DNA of 64,000 nt from Flavobacteriaceae bacterium (GTDB lineage Bacteria; Bacteroidota; Bacteroidia; Flavobacteriales; Flavobacteriaceae): NCBI GenBank assembly GCA_009886625.1, contig QXZA01000026.1, positions 55,435 to 119,434 on the forward strand. Direction: 5' to 3'. Position 1 is the stretch's first letter. The number at the start of each line of letters is the position of its first letter. The translations under genes were made by a program, and so were the position numbers. The notes under the pieces are model-generated. The model saw only the letters and a program-made list of their open reading frames with translations. It was not told the DNA's origin and made no database searches. Positions 34,231-44,396 of the stretch are shown in pieces.

Positions 34231-35165
34231 TTTCCAAGAAAGTTCTTTGCACGTTCCAATAGAAATAGTAAAGCAAAACCAATTATCATCAAGAGCAATG
34301 CTTTTAAAATTTGTGGATCACCCGTAAGATAAGCGTTAGGAAAGACAGCTGCAGTATTTTCAATTGTTGAAGTAGGGGATGGAATTTCATTTTGCCATGG
34401 CCATACTTTATGAAGTGCACCAATCATGAGTCCAATGAGAACAGCCATAATTTGTTTTGGATGTCTTTCTAATAGCCATGTTAGAAATTTTGAAAAAACT
34501 TTCAAACCCGTTATGATTCCTAAAATAAAAACAGCCAATCCACTACCGACTGTAATAAATACGGCCTGATCAAAATCAAAGACCAGGTCTTGTACTTGTC
34601 TCAGGTAAGACAGTATGGTTTGATACACACCCATTACAAAAAAGATGTAGGCTCCGGATAAGCCAGGTAAGATCATTGCAGAAATACCAATGAAACCCGA
34701 AAGAAATAAGTACCAAAGACTAATTTCTACTTGACCTCCTTGTAACTGTGTTACCATAAAGGAGAGGATTACTCCCAGAACGAGATAGAGAATTGATGTT
34801 AAATCAAACTTTAGATCCGTTATGATAAGATAAACAATACTCGCAATTAACAATCCGAAAAAGAATGACCAAAGCCCAATAGGTTCATTGATCATGAGCC
34901 ATTCTAGTAATCTTGAAAGCAATAGAATACTGGAAATAATCCCTCCAAAGACAGCTAACAAAAAGGAACCTTTTATTTTTTTCCATACGGCAACGATTCC
35001 TTCTTTTTTTAAAAGCTTTAAGGTGCTCCATGAGACTGCATTTATACTGTCTAATAATTCTTTATAGATGCCTGTAATAAGTGCAATCGTACCGCCAGAA
35101 ACCCCTGGAACAAGATCGGCTGCTCCCATTAGCATTCCTTTGAAATAGAGCAATAAATACCGCAT
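34227..35165 (-). CDS. DUF368 membrane protein, upstream copy (PopT-like)
   Basis: A 312-residue paralog of the next gene, with the same two signatures: GAADLVPGVSGGTIALITGIYKELL near residue 14 and SGFIGISAMILPGLSGAYIFFVMGVYQ near 155. About eight or nine hydrophobic helices. The two copies are clearly homologous but diverged, so the duplication is old. As a member of the PopT family it is a candidate undecaprenyl-phosphate translocase. It is first in a DUF368-DUF368-aroE unit; TATATTTA at 35192-35199 (minus strand), one base from consensus, may be its -7 element. Confidence 0.88.
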   Translation of the reverse strand: MRYLLLYFKGMLMGAADLVPGVSGGTIALITGIYKELLDSINAVSWSTLKLLKKEGIVAVWKKIKGSFLLAVFGGIISSILLLSRLLEWLMINEPIGLWSFFFGLLIASIVYLIITDLKFDLTSILYLVLGVILSFMVTQLQGGQVEISLWYLFLSGFIGISAMILPGLSGAYIFFVMGVYQTILSYLRQVQDLVFDFDQAVFITVGSGLAVFILGIITGLKVFSKFLTWLLERHPKQIMAVLIGLMIGALHKVWPWQNEIPSPTSTIENTAAVFPNAYLTGDPQILKALLLMIIGFALLFLLERAKNFLGK

Positions 35166-35232
35166 GCTTGATTCGTTTAAATTATATTATGTAAATATAG
35201 AAAACCATAGTTACTTGAAACTAAACCTTACT

Positions 35233-36609
35233 TTATTTAGAAAGAAAATGATCAAATAATAATGGCTCAGCTTTAGAAAAAAGGCGAAGGAGTAAATCAA
35301 GGGCGTCTTTTTGAACAAGGTTTGGATCTAAAAGATATTTGGACTCACCTTGATGTCCTAAAACCAAACTACATCCTCCGAGTCTTAATTTCACATCTTC
35401 ACTTTCTGGATACCCTTTGTAGGCTGTTTTTGCAATTTGATAGGCTTCTTCCCATTGTGCTGTTTCAAGATTTAAATCAATAAAATCCAACAAGAATGTA
35501 TGCTCAAAATATCCTAAATCCAGGGCTTTAGTATAGGCAGTTAATGCTTTTTTATTCTGGTCTAGGGCTTTGTATATTTCAGCACTTTTCATCCATAGGA
35601 GGAAAGAATCACTATTTACATCTAATGCACTTGATAAGTAATACTTGACTTTTTTTAAATTTCCAATTTGTATGTGATGGTTAATTAAGGATACCCATCC
35701 TTTTTCATTAGTAGGTTCGGTTTGAACAGATTTTAGATAAAATTTTTGTGCTAATCGATCATTTCCTAATTTTTCATGACAACGTCCGATACTTTGGAAA
35801 ACAAAGGCACTTGGTTCAGTTGTGTTTAGAGCAACTTCATAATTTTCGATTGCTTCATTAGTACGGCCAATATGTTCTAGTATTTTGCCTTTTTCTATGT
35901 AAGCTCCAGTAAACGTATCATCGCTAATTATTGCGTATTCAAATGCTGAGAGCGCTTCTTTAGTTTTCCCAATCTTATTAAAAAGTTTTCCCAATTGAAG
36001 CCAGGCAACTTCACAGTAGGGATCTGCTTCTAAAACTTCATTTAAAGAAGCTATGGCTTCATCATCTTTTTTGAGTTGTTCGTAGCAGTACAGTAGGTTG
36101 TAGAGTGCTGGATAATCCTCAGGATTATCAGATAGGCAGTTTTTGAAAAAATATTCAGCATCTTCATATTCTTCTGCCAATAAATGTTCCATTCCCAATA
36201 GATTCCATATTTCAACAGGATCATCAGTGAATTCCAGAGCTGTATGAAGGAATTCAATGGAAGCTTTATGGTCTCCCATTTTAGAAGCTATAGTGGCTTT
36301 TTGAAGTGCAATTTCTTCTTCCAATGGCGCTAATTTTTCAATATAGTTTAAAAGTTCAATCGCATTGTCAAACTTTTCATCTAGAATAAAAATTTCACTT
36401 TGGAGCATCATTAATTCAACATTTGAAGGATGCTGCTCAAGTCCCATTTTCAATGCTTTTTTAGCTAATTGATTATTACCGACTCCAAGGTAGTGTACAA
36501 TAATATCCTCAAATTCTTGGGCATCAAAAAAGTAGACATGATTTGTCTTGAGCATGTGCTCAAATTTAATAATTGATGACTGGGCATTTTCAGAATTGTA
36601 ATTCAACAT
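35233..36609 (-). CDS. Tetratricopeptide repeat protein
   Basis: A 458-residue cytoplasmic protein built almost entirely of TPR units from about residue 30 to 430. Typical helices are DDPVEIWNLLGMEHLLAEEYEDAEYFF, EVAWLQLGKLFNKIGKTKEAL and TGAYIEKGKILEHIGRTNEAI. There is no signal peptide or enzymatic domain, so it is a protein-protein scaffold. I recall similar long TPR proteins in flavobacterial genomes but know no function. It is separated by 99 bases from the aminotransferase downstream and by 67 from the DUF368 unit. Confidence 0.9.
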   Translation of the reverse strand: MLNYNSENAQSSIIKFEHMLKTNHVYFFDAQEFEDIIVHYLGVGNNQLAKKALKMGLEQHPSNVELMMLQSEIFILDEKFDNAIELLNYIEKLAPLEEEIALQKATIASKMGDHKASIEFLHTALEFTDDPVEIWNLLGMEHLLAEEYEDAEYFFKNCLSDNPEDYPALYNLLYCYEQLKKDDEAIASLNEVLEADPYCEVAWLQLGKLFNKIGKTKEALSAFEYAIISDDTFTGAYIEKGKILEHIGRTNEAIENYEVALNTTEPSAFVFQSIGRCHEKLGNDRLAQKFYLKSVQTEPTNEKGWVSLINHHIQIGNLKKVKYYLSSALDVNSDSFLLWMKSAEIYKALDQNKKALTAYTKALDLGYFEHTFLLDFIDLNLETAQWEEAYQIAKTAYKGYPESEDVKLRLGGCSLVLGHQGESKYLLDPNLVQKDALDLLLRLFSKAEPLLFDHFLSK

Positions 36610-36708
36610 AAAGTGTTGTCTAATCTTACATTAAAGATAATGACTCCAAATAGACAATTTTGTTTTAATACAGCATTGTTTTTAACAAATTAATCAACAC
36701 AAGTGAAT

Positions 36709-37893
36709 TCAGATTTCATCCAAAACCGATCGAATTATAGCACATCCTTTTTTGATTTCTTTTTTTGAGATAGTTAAGGGCGGTGAGATACGAATTGCTT
36801 TTTTTTCCCAGAGAAGCCAAAAGAGTAGAAGTCCTCTGTCAATACATTTTAAAACAACTTGATTGGCGAGTTCGGCATTTTCAAGAATAGGTGCAAGCAT
36901 CAAGCCTTTCCCTCGGATTGATTTTATTTTTGGATGATTTAATTCAAAACGAAATAAGGCCTCTTTTTCTGGGATCTCCTGCATTAATTCCGAATCTCTA
37001 ATTACTCTTAGGGTTGCAAGACAAGAAGCTGCAATTAGAGGATTTCCTCCAAAGGTTGTAATATGTCCTAATTTGGGTTTGTCTTCCAACATTTTCATTA
37101 AATCATGAGAGGCAGTAAATGCACCTACGGGTAGGCCTCCACCCATCCCTTTTCCCATCACGATAATATCAGGTTTTACGTTAAAATGTTCAAAACCAAA
37201 GAAGCGCCCCGTCCTTCCAAATCCAGGTTGAATTTCGTCTAATATCAGTAAGGCTCCAACAGCATCACATCTTTCTTTAACTTTTTTAAAATAATCGTTT
37301 TCTGGAAGAATAAAACCTGCTCCCCCTTGTATGGTTTCAAGAAGTACTGCTGCGGTTTTAGTTGTAATCTTTTCTAGGTCAGCTAGGGAATTGAACTGAA
37401 TGAATCTGGTGTCTGGAAGGAAGGGACGATAGCCTACTTTTTGATGCTCGGACCCTAAAAGACTTAAAGCACCGTGAGTACTTCCGTGATAACTATTGAG
37501 AGCTCCAATAAGTTCACTTCTTCCTGTTACCCTTTTTGCTAACTTTAATGCCCCTTCTATGGCTTCAGTTCCTGAATTTGTAAGATAAATTGATTGGTGA
37601 TTCTCTGGTAGTAAGTCAATTAATTCTTTTGACAAATTTACAGCAGGTTCTTGGGCAAACTCCCCGTAAACCATAACATGCAAATATTTCTTTGATTGTT
37701 TTCTTATTGCTGAAACTACTTTAGGATGACAATGACCTAGGCTACAAGCAGAAACTCCAGCAATAAAATCTAAATACTTTTTCCCTGATTCAGACGTGAT
37801 ATAAGAACCTTTTGCTTTTTTTACGACAATCCCCAAAGGGTGAGGAGTCGTTTTGGCTTGATAGTTTAAAAAATCATCTTGCAGCGATCTCAT
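36709..37893 (-). CDS. Class III PLP-dependent aminotransferase
   Basis: A 394-residue omega-aminotransferase of the acetylornithine/ornithine class. Blocks: LDFIAGVSACSLGHCHPKVV, YLTNSGTEAIEGALKLAKR, SYHGSTHGALSLLG, the cofactor-ring Asp in LILDEIQPGFGRTG (D219) and the PLP lysine K248 in VMGKGMGGG. The substrate cannot be fixed; databases usually call such proteins aspartate aminotransferase family protein, but the fold is that of ornithine-, acetylornithine- and 4-aminobutyrate aminotransferases. It is not next to arginine genes; it is coupled by a 4-base overlap to the OstA-like gene, a link I recall from other flavobacteria but cannot explain. Confidence 0.88.
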   Translation of the reverse strand: MRSLQDDFLNYQAKTTPHPLGIVVKKAKGSYITSESGKKYLDFIAGVSACSLGHCHPKVVSAIRKQSKKYLHVMVYGEFAQEPAVNLSKELIDLLPENHQSIYLTNSGTEAIEGALKLAKRVTGRSELIGALNSYHGSTHGALSLLGSEHQKVGYRPFLPDTRFIQFNSLADLEKITTKTAAVLLETIQGGAGFILPENDYFKKVKERCDAVGALLILDEIQPGFGRTGRFFGFEHFNVKPDIIVMGKGMGGGLPVGAFTASHDLMKMLEDKPKLGHITTFGGNPLIAASCLATLRVIRDSELMQEIPEKEALFRFELNHPKIKSIRGKGLMLAPILENAELANQVVLKCIDRGLLLFWLLWEKKAIRISPPLTISKKEIKKGCAIIRSVLDEI

Positions 37894-39569
37894 TGAAGTG
37901 GCTTTTCAATTTCTTTTTTTTCAGATTCCACAGGAAATTTAAATTTTAAAATATCTGGAAATTGATCTGCTTTATCTTTTTCGTCAAAGAGGTCTTTAAC
38001 GGTTTCTGGACGTTCTTTTATTCTCCATACAAAACCCTTTAATGTACGGTCATTTATTGGAATTTCTTCTTCGGGATAAACATCTCCAATGGGGCTTACC
38101 AAAAAAGTAATATCATCTATTTGTCCGTCTACGAAATTCATCTGTAGTGCACTACAAGTGGTTTTGTCGATTCCTATGAGCTGTAAATCCTCATCGTTAT
38201 ATAGATAGTACACCATTTCTGTATTCTTGGTGATGACAATATTATCTAGCTTCCCTTCCTTGAAGGCTCCATTTAATATGCCACCTTTTATTTGTTGATA
38301 ACCATCATCCTTTAGTGTATCTTTTTCTATGATAAAGACATTTTGGGTGATTTTAATGGAGTCTAATTTTTTAGTAGCTATATCAGAGAGTAATAGTATT
38401 TTATCTCCAGACATCTGACTTTTACCAAACCATAAAACGGGATTATTTGCATTTCGATCGGCTTCCGTAAAAACTTGTTCTTGTTTTTTAGTCAGCGGCT
38501 TATTTAAAAGTTTGGTAAGTCCTATGGATTCGTCTAAATAAATTGAATCAGATCTTCCTCTGATATCACTTTTAAGAATCCTTACGTCGTAATATCCCCT
38601 TAAAATTCTTTTTTCTTCTGGTCCAGTAGCGACTAGGGTGTCTGCATGTATAAATAGCGAGTCTTGGTCTACGACATTAATCGCCATTGCTCTTCGGGTA
38701 ATGATCGCAGAATCTTTAGCTTTAAAAATTTCTCCATAATGCCCTGTGATGATTGAGTTATTTTGGGAATCAAAAATGCTTATATTTTTTGTAGCTGCTG
38801 CATAATCCCTTTCGCTTTCAAAGTATAAACTATCCCCTTTAATTATTTTATTATCATAATATAGGGTTGCATTTTTTTTAAAAATTCCTTTTTCTCTGTC
38901 TAAATCATAAAATCCTCGTTCACACAAAATAGTGTAGGCTTTCCCTTTTATTTTAGAATTCCCGTAAAGGTAAGCTTGGTTTAATTCAGTAAAGTAGTCC
39001 AGTTGTTCTGAATTAACAACATAGTCAGGATTTACAATAGTAACATCAGAGGTAAAGCGGTATTTTTTTTGCTCCATAAAATACGTACCTCGGTTACTTG
39101 TAAGTGTACTTGCACTGTCTATAATTACACCTTTTGTATTGTAGAAAGCTTTAGAATTAATTCTATCAAGATCCAATCGTTCTGTTTTTAGATTCATGTC
39201 GGGCCTCTGGAGATTAACATTACCAATGGCAATAGCCGTTTTTGTCTTTCCATCATATTCGATGGCATTACAGGTCATTTTTAAACTGTCTCCTTGTGTA
39301 AAAACAACAGTTCCTAAGGCTCTAAAATAATTGTCTTTTGAGTAAAAATAGGCTTGATCTGACTCAATTAATGCTCCTTCGTGAAACAAGAGAACTCTTT
39401 TTTCAGGCGACTTAAAAAGAATATTGGCTCCCGGAAATCGCTCTTGATCTTGAGTAGAACCACCAGCTTGTCTAATTTCAATGATTTTTGGTTCTTGAGC
39501 AACTAATAGACTAAAACAAAGGCTGCAATAAACCAGTAAAATTGAACGTAAGTGCAGCCCCATACTCAT
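37890..39569 (-). CDS. OstA-like (LptA/LptD N-terminal-like) exported protein
   Basis: A 559-residue secreted protein with a signal peptide (ILLVYCSLCFSLLVAQ). It consists of OstA/LptA-type beta-taco repeats, seen as recurring EGALIESDQAYFYSKDNYFRALGTVVFTQGDSLKMTC, NTKGVIIDSASTLTSNRGTYF, VVNSEQLDYFTELNQAYLYG and GDSLYFESERDYAAATKN. Such repeats carry lipopolysaccharide across the periplasm in LptA, LptC and LptD, so a role in LPS transport is the reasonable inference. No LptD barrel follows. It sits 8 bases after purA and overlaps the aminotransferase by 4. Confidence 0.86.
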   Translation of the reverse strand: MSMGLHLRSILLVYCSLCFSLLVAQEPKIIEIRQAGGSTQDQERFPGANILFKSPEKRVLLFHEGALIESDQAYFYSKDNYFRALGTVVFTQGDSLKMTCNAIEYDGKTKTAIAIGNVNLQRPDMNLKTERLDLDRINSKAFYNTKGVIIDSASTLTSNRGTYFMEQKKYRFTSDVTIVNPDYVVNSEQLDYFTELNQAYLYGNSKIKGKAYTILCERGFYDLDREKGIFKKNATLYYDNKIIKGDSLYFESERDYAAATKNISIFDSQNNSIITGHYGEIFKAKDSAIITRRAMAINVVDQDSLFIHADTLVATGPEEKRILRGYYDVRILKSDIRGRSDSIYLDESIGLTKLLNKPLTKKQEQVFTEADRNANNPVLWFGKSQMSGDKILLLSDIATKKLDSIKITQNVFIIEKDTLKDDGYQQIKGGILNGAFKEGKLDNIVITKNTEMVYYLYNDEDLQLIGIDKTTCSALQMNFVDGQIDDITFLVSPIGDVYPEEEIPINDRTLKGFVWRIKERPETVKDLFDEKDKADQFPDILKFKFPVESEKKEIEKPLQ

Positions 39570-39577
39570 GGTTGTTT

Positions 39578-40846
39578 TTATCTAAAAATCGTTTGCTTAC
39601 GGTCTGGACCAACAGAAACAATTTTGATTGGAGTTTCCAAAGCTTTTTCTAAATAATCTATATAAGCCTGGAAATTATCAGGAAATTCAGATGTTGCTGT
39701 CATTTTAGTTAAATCTTCTTCCCATCCCTTTATTTCATCGTAAATGGGTTCAATATTGGCGGTAACGTCGTAAGGGAAATAGTTCATGATTCCTTCATCC
39801 GTTTTATAGGCAGTACAGATTTTAATTTTGTCAAAGCCAGAAAGAACATCCCCTTTCATCATCATTAATTGAGTAACTCCATTGATGTGAATAGAGTACT
39901 TCAGTGCTACTAAATCAATCCAACCGCAACGTCTTGAACGTCCAGTCGTAGCCCCAAATTCGTTACCTACTCGACCCATAGTTTCTCCATCTTCATCGAA
40001 CAATTCAGTTGGGAAAGGACCACTTCCTACTCGAGTGGTATAGGCTTTGAAAATTCCATAAACCTCTTTTATTTTGTTAGGTGCAACACCTAGTCCAGTA
40101 CATGCGCCTGCGGCTGTTGTTGTAGATGAGGTAACAAAAGGATAAGTTCCAAAATCAACATCTAAAAGAGATCCTTGTGCCCCTTCGGCTAAAATCTTTT
40201 TCCCTGCTTTCTGCGCTTCAATGAGGTATTGCTCACTATCAACTAATTTGAACGATCTTAAGGCTTCAATACTATCAGAAAAAGCAGTCTCCATACTTTT
40301 TAAATCATACTCAATAGAAGCGTCATAGCCTTTTAACATTTTTAAATGTTTTTGGGTTAGACGTTTATAATTTTCTTGCCAATCAGCTGCTAAAATATCA
40401 CCAACTCGAATTCCATTTCTTCCCGTTTTGTCCATGTAGGTAGGTCCTATACCTTTAAGGGTAGATCCTATTTTAGCTTTCCCTTTAGCTGCTTCTGAAG
40501 CTGCATCTAATAAGCGGTGAGTTGGTAAAATAAGATGTGCCTTTTTTGAGATTAGTAATTTCTTAGAAAAATCAATCTTATAGGGAGCTAAATTATCAAT
40601 TTCTTTTTTAAAAATTACAGGATCAATTACAACACCATTTCCAATTAAATTAATTGCTTTGGGGTGGAATATTCCAGAGGGAATTGTGTGAAGTACGTGC
40701 TTATTACCTTCAAACTCTAGGGTGTGTCCCGCATTTGGTCCGCCTTGGAATCGGGCGATAATATCATAAGAAGTGGTTAATACATCAACTATTTTTCCTT
40801 TTCCTTCGTCTCCCCATTGAAGACCGAGTAGCAAGTCTACCGCCAT
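39578..40846 (-). CDS. purA: Adenylosuccinate synthetase
   Basis: Joins IMP and aspartate using GTP, the first committed step to AMP. The 422-residue sequence has the P-loop-like GLQWGDEGKGKIVDVL, the NAGHT motif (PNAGHTLEF), GIGPTYMDKTGRNGIRVGD, and the Asp-binding RSRRCGWIDLVALKY. All are intact. It lies between fur (18-base gap) and the OstA-like gene, in a long minus-strand unit beginning with relA/spoT. Confidence 0.98.
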   Translation of the reverse strand: MAVDLLLGLQWGDEGKGKIVDVLTTSYDIIARFQGGPNAGHTLEFEGNKHVLHTIPSGIFHPKAINLIGNGVVIDPVIFKKEIDNLAPYKIDFSKKLLISKKAHLILPTHRLLDAASEAAKGKAKIGSTLKGIGPTYMDKTGRNGIRVGDILAADWQENYKRLTQKHLKMLKGYDASIEYDLKSMETAFSDSIEALRSFKLVDSEQYLIEAQKAGKKILAEGAQGSLLDVDFGTYPFVTSSTTTAAGACTGLGVAPNKIKEVYGIFKAYTTRVGSGPFPTELFDEDGETMGRVGNEFGATTGRSRRCGWIDLVALKYSIHINGVTQLMMMKGDVLSGFDKIKICTAYKTDEGIMNYFPYDVTANIEPIYDEIKGWEEDLTKMTATSEFPDNFQAYIDYLEKALETPIKIVSVGPDRKQTIFR

Positions 40847-40864
40847 GTTTTATTGGATTTATTT

Positions 40865-41305
40865 TTATTTCTTTTTTGTGCCGTAAAAGTATAAAGAATG
40901 CTTGTGAATTTCAACATCAAAAACCTCTTCAATTGTTTTCTTTATTTGTTGGATTCTAGGGTCGCAAAATTCTTTTACTTCTCCAGTATCCGTAAGTATG
41001 ATATGATCGTGTTGGTGATCAAAATATGATTTTTCGTATTGGGCTTGATTTTTTTCAAACTGGTGTTTTCGAACTAGGCCACATTCTAATAACAACTCAA
41101 TGGTATTGTAAAGTGTTGCGCGGCTTACCCTATAATTTTTATTTTTCATTTTGATGTACAAAGATTCTATGTCAAAATGCTCTTTATTGTCATAGATTTC
41201 AAAAAGAATGGCGAACCTCTCCGGGGTTTTACGATGTCCGTGTTGGTCTAAGAAGTTGATAAATACCTCTTTAACAATATCTTGATTTGATTTTTCTGTA
41301 ATCAT
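40865..41305 (-). CDS. Fur family transcriptional regulator
   Basis: A 146-residue metal-responsive repressor of the Fur/PerR/Zur superfamily. The winged helix includes [31 protein letters not shown] and the recognition-helix region [21 protein letters not shown]. The dimer domain keeps the metal site block [10 protein letters not shown] and ends in [13 protein letters not shown]. Cysteine pairs (CxxC) that bind structural zinc in many Fur proteins are absent; only C93 region and FCDP cysteines remain. Which metal or stress it senses is open. It lies between relA/spoT and purA and may have a weak promoter of its own (TATCTTTA on the minus strand, 41310-41317). Confidence 0.9.
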   Translation of the reverse strand: MITEKSNQDIVKEVFINFLDQHGHRKTPERFAILFEIYDNKEHFDIESLYIKMKNKNYRVSRATLYNTIELLLECGLVRKHQFEKNQAQYEKSYFDHQHDHIILTDTGEVKEFCDPRIQQIKKTIEEVFDVEIHKHSLYFYGTKKK

Positions 41306-41328
41306 TTTGTAAAGATAGTTATTAAGGC

Positions 41329-43530
41329 TTATTCCCTAACAATTTTGTCGATTCCGTTTACTCTAGCCAAATTTTGAACTAACTTGTTGAGAATGTTTAT
41401 GTTTTGTACGCTTACATGAATCTCCCCAGTAAAAAATTGATCTTTAGAATCGAAATTGATTTTATTAATGTTTACGTTACTGTTGTTTGAAATCATTCTA
41501 GTGACTTCATTTACAAGTCCTCGAGTATCAATTCCAGATAGTTTTAGCACTGCAGAATATTCTTCAGATGAAGAGTCCACCCATTTAGCAGGTAATATTC
41601 TGTATGCATAATTGGATTGTAATGTAATAGCATTGGGGCACTCTTTGTGATGTACTTTGATCCCTTCATTTACCGTGATGAATCCAAAAACTGGATCTCC
41701 AGCAATTGGACTACAACAATTAGCAAAGCTGTGTGCCATGACTTCCTTTTCTTTCCCAAAAACCAGTTTGTCAAATTTCTCCGTGATTTCATTATGAGTA
41801 TTAATCTCCTCAGGTTTTTTTGATCGAATACGCTTTTTGAAAAAATTAAGTACAGAATTGTTGTACACACTTGCAAATTCTTTTAATTGCTTATTGTCCA
41901 AAGTGCCAATTCCTACTCTGTAAAAGAGATCCTGACTCGAGTTAAACTTGAAAAAGAGTAACATGCTTTGAATGGTTTTTTCACTACTTGTTATTTTTAG
42001 TTGCTTTAACTTTCTTCTTAAAATTTCCTTTCCTTCTTCAGCTCTCTCTTTTTTATCATCGTTCAATGAAGATTTTATAATTGAACGCGCTCGTGAGGTA
42101 ATGACAAAGTCTAGCCAATTCTTTGAGGGTTTTATTGTGTCTGAAGTGATGACCTCAATTTGATCCCCACTGACGAGTATTTTGCTCAGTGGAACTAGGC
42201 GGTCATTAACCCTAACTCCTCTGGTCTTTTTACCAATTTCTGAATGTATTGAAAATGCAAAATCAAGCGCTGTAGCTCCCTGAGGTAAAGGTTTTAAATC
42301 CCCTTTAGGTGTGAAAACAAAAATCTCTTTCGCATAAAGATTGAGTTTGAAATCTTCTACAAAATCAACTGCATTTCCAGTGTTGTTTTCAAGTACTTCT
42401 TGAAGTCGGTTGAGCCAACTTTCAATTCCAATATCTTTTTGTTCTCCTTGTTTGTATTTAAAGTGAGCTGCATATCCTTTTTCTGCGATTTCATGCATGC
42501 GACTCGAACGAATTTGAACTTCAATCCACTTGTTCATTGGACCCATCACTGTGATGTGGAGTGCTTCGTATCCGTTTGATTTTGGGGCAGAAATCCAATC
42601 TCTAAGCCGAGTAGGATTGGGTGTGAAATGATCCGTAATTATAGAGTATATTTTCCATGCAACAAATTTCTCTTTTGCTCTTTGACAGTCATAAACAATC
42701 CTTATTGCAAATTTATCGTAGATCTGCTCAATCGAAACATTTTGCGCAAGCATTTTTTTGTGAATCGAATAAATCGATTTACTTCTTCCCTTTATTTCGT
42801 ATTTAAGACGCTCTTTTTTTAATTGCTGCGCAATGAATTGAGAAAAGGAACTGATATACTCATCTTGGGTTTCTTTACTTTCATCAATCTTTTCTTTGAT
42901 AGAACTATAACGTTGAGGCTCTGTATACTTTAAACTTAAATCTTCTAGCTCAGTTTTAATATTGTAGAGTCCTATACGGTGGGCTAGGGGGGCATAGATG
43001 TATAATGTCTCAGAGGCAATCTTCACCTGCTTATATTCCGGCATGGAGTCCATGGTTTGCATATTGTGAAGCCGGTCAGCAATTTTGATGATAATGACCC
43101 TTACGTCATCGTTTAAAGTGAGTAACATTTTTCTGAAATTCTCGGCTTGAAGAGAAATGTCTTTATCCTTTTTTAAGCTGGAAATTTTGGTGAGTCCATG
43201 AACAATTTTTGCCACAACATTTCCCATGAGTCGCTCTATGTCTTGAAGAGTGACAGGGGTATCCTCTACGACATCATGCAATAGAGCGGCTGAGATTGAA
43301 GTGGCGTCAAGACCAATTTGATGGGCTACAATTTTTGCAACACTAATTGGATGGAAAACATAAGCTTCACCTGACTTTCTACGTTGATCCCCATGTGCTT
43401 CAACAGCAGTATCAAATGCTAATCGAATCATTTTTTTGTCGGAATCACACAAGGACTGATAACTGATCCTGAGCAATTCCTTGTATTGCTTAGCAATTTC
43501 TTTATTTTCTAATTCCTGGTCAACGATCAT
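41329..43530 (-). CDS. Bifunctional (p)ppGpp synthetase/hydrolase (RelA/SpoT)
   Basis: The 733-residue protein has the full Rel architecture. An HD hydrolase domain (about 45-200) with [20 protein letters not shown] and LLHDVVEDT; a nucleotidyltransferase domain (about 240-370) with [21 protein letters not shown] and [15 protein letters not shown]; a TGS domain (about 405-470, [27 protein letters not shown]); a zinc-finger/RIS-like region with [16 protein letters not shown]; and a C-terminal ACT domain (about 655-733). The HD motif is intact, so it should both make and destroy the alarmone. It is the first gene of the unit with fur and purA; note that ppGpp directly inhibits purine enzymes in many bacteria. 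Confidence 0.95.
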   Translation of the reverse strand: MIVDQELENKEIAKQYKELLRISYQSLCDSDKKMIRLAFDTAVEAHGDQRRKSGEAYVFHPISVAKIVAHQIGLDATSISAALLHDVVEDTPVTLQDIERLMGNVVAKIVHGLTKISSLKKDKDISLQAENFRKMLLTLNDDVRVIIIKIADRLHNMQTMDSMPEYKQVKIASETLYIYAPLAHRIGLYNIKTELEDLSLKYTEPQRYSSIKEKIDESKETQDEYISSFSQFIAQQLKKERLKYEIKGRSKSIYSIHKKMLAQNVSIEQIYDKFAIRIVYDCQRAKEKFVAWKIYSIITDHFTPNPTRLRDWISAPKSNGYEALHITVMGPMNKWIEVQIRSSRMHEIAEKGYAAHFKYKQGEQKDIGIESWLNRLQEVLENNTGNAVDFVEDFKLNLYAKEIFVFTPKGDLKPLPQGATALDFAFSIHSEIGKKTRGVRVNDRLVPLSKILVSGDQIEVITSDTIKPSKNWLDFVITSRARSIIKSSLNDDKKERAEEGKEILRRKLKQLKITSSEKTIQSMLLFFKFNSSQDLFYRVGIGTLDNKQLKEFASVYNNSVLNFFKKRIRSKKPEEINTHNEITEKFDKLVFGKEKEVMAHSFANCCSPIAGDPVFGFITVNEGIKVHHKECPNAITLQSNYAYRILPAKWVDSSSEEYSAVLKLSGIDTRGLVNEVTRMISNNSNVNINKINFDSKDQFFTGEIHVSVQNINILNKLVQNLARVNGIDKIVRE

Positions 43531-43560
43531 GTTGTTTTAATATACCTAAAAATAGTGATT

Positions 43561-44355
43561 TTAAAAGCGATTGTTTTTACGTTGTGATTCATACATCAAA
43601 ATTCCTGCCGAAACAGATAAATTTAAAGAATCTACTTCTTTTGCCATCGGAATTATCAAGTTTTGATTAGTTTGCTCGAGCCATAACTTGTCTAAGCCTG
43701 TACTTTCAGTTCCCATAACTAGGGCACATGGAGGAGAGTAATCATACTGATCATAGGCAATCGCATTCGGGTGAATTGCGGCTGTTGTGATTGTGATTTT
43801 TTGCTCTTTTAGAAAGGTGATAACCTCTTCTGAGGTTGCGATAGCTGTAGGGAGTAGGAATACACATCCCAAACTAGATCGGATGCTGTTTGGGTTATAA
43901 AAATCTGTTTTTGGATTTGCAATAATTACAGCATCTATTTTTGCTGCTGCAGCTGTACGGTATAATGCACCTATATTCCCAGGCTTTTCTGGGGCTTCAA
44001 TTACTAGAATTATAGCTGTATCCTTTAGCTTTAATTGTGCTAACTCATGAGTTTTACTATGTGCAACAGCAATTATTTTTTCTGATCCTGAACGAATACT
44101 AAGTCGTTCAAAAAGATCAGTTTCCAAACTGTAAATATGGTTGTCAACATCAACGTCAAGTAAATCCTCGAAATCACCTGAAGCCTCTTCATGAATGAAT
44201 ATGGATTCGAAACGATAGCCTCCTTTTATTGCTTTGAGAATTTCACGTTCTCCTTCAACGACAAAAAGGTGACTTTTTTTACGTTCACGTGCTTTTTGAT
44301 GAAGCAAACGAAGCTTTTTTAGCTCTGGGTTCTGTATGCTGGATAATGTTTTCAC
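43561..44355 (-). CDS. SpoU/TrmH family RNA 2'-O-methyltransferase
   Basis: A 264-residue SPOUT-knot methyltransferase acting on rRNA or tRNA ribose. The N-terminal substrate-binding domain (HLFVVEGEREILKAIKGGYRFESIFI) is followed by the catalytic domain: APEKPGNIGALYRTAAAAKIDAVIIANP (motif 1 with N and R), ALVMGTESTGLDKLWLEQ (motif 2) and IPMAKEVDSLNLSVSAGILMYES (motif 3). The start is GTG, supported because SSIQNPELKKLRLLHQKARERKK is the normal family N-terminus and no ATG precedes it in frame. Target nucleotide not deducible. 30 bases upstream of relA/spoT and 41 downstream of DUF3810. Confidence 0.92.
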   Translation of the reverse strand: MKTLSSIQNPELKKLRLLHQKARERKKSHLFVVEGEREILKAIKGGYRFESIFIHEEASGDFEDLLDVDVDNHIYSLETDLFERLSIRSGSEKIIAVAHSKTHELAQLKLKDTAIILVIEAPEKPGNIGALYRTAAAAKIDAVIIANPKTDFYNPNSIRSSLGCVFLLPTAIATSEEVITFLKEQKITITTAAIHPNAIAYDQYDYSPPCALVMGTESTGLDKLWLEQTNQNLIIPMAKEVDSLNLSVSAGILMYESQRKNNRF

Positions 44356-44396
44356 TCCTGCAAGGTATTTTAAAATCTTACTGATTTTAATAAAAA

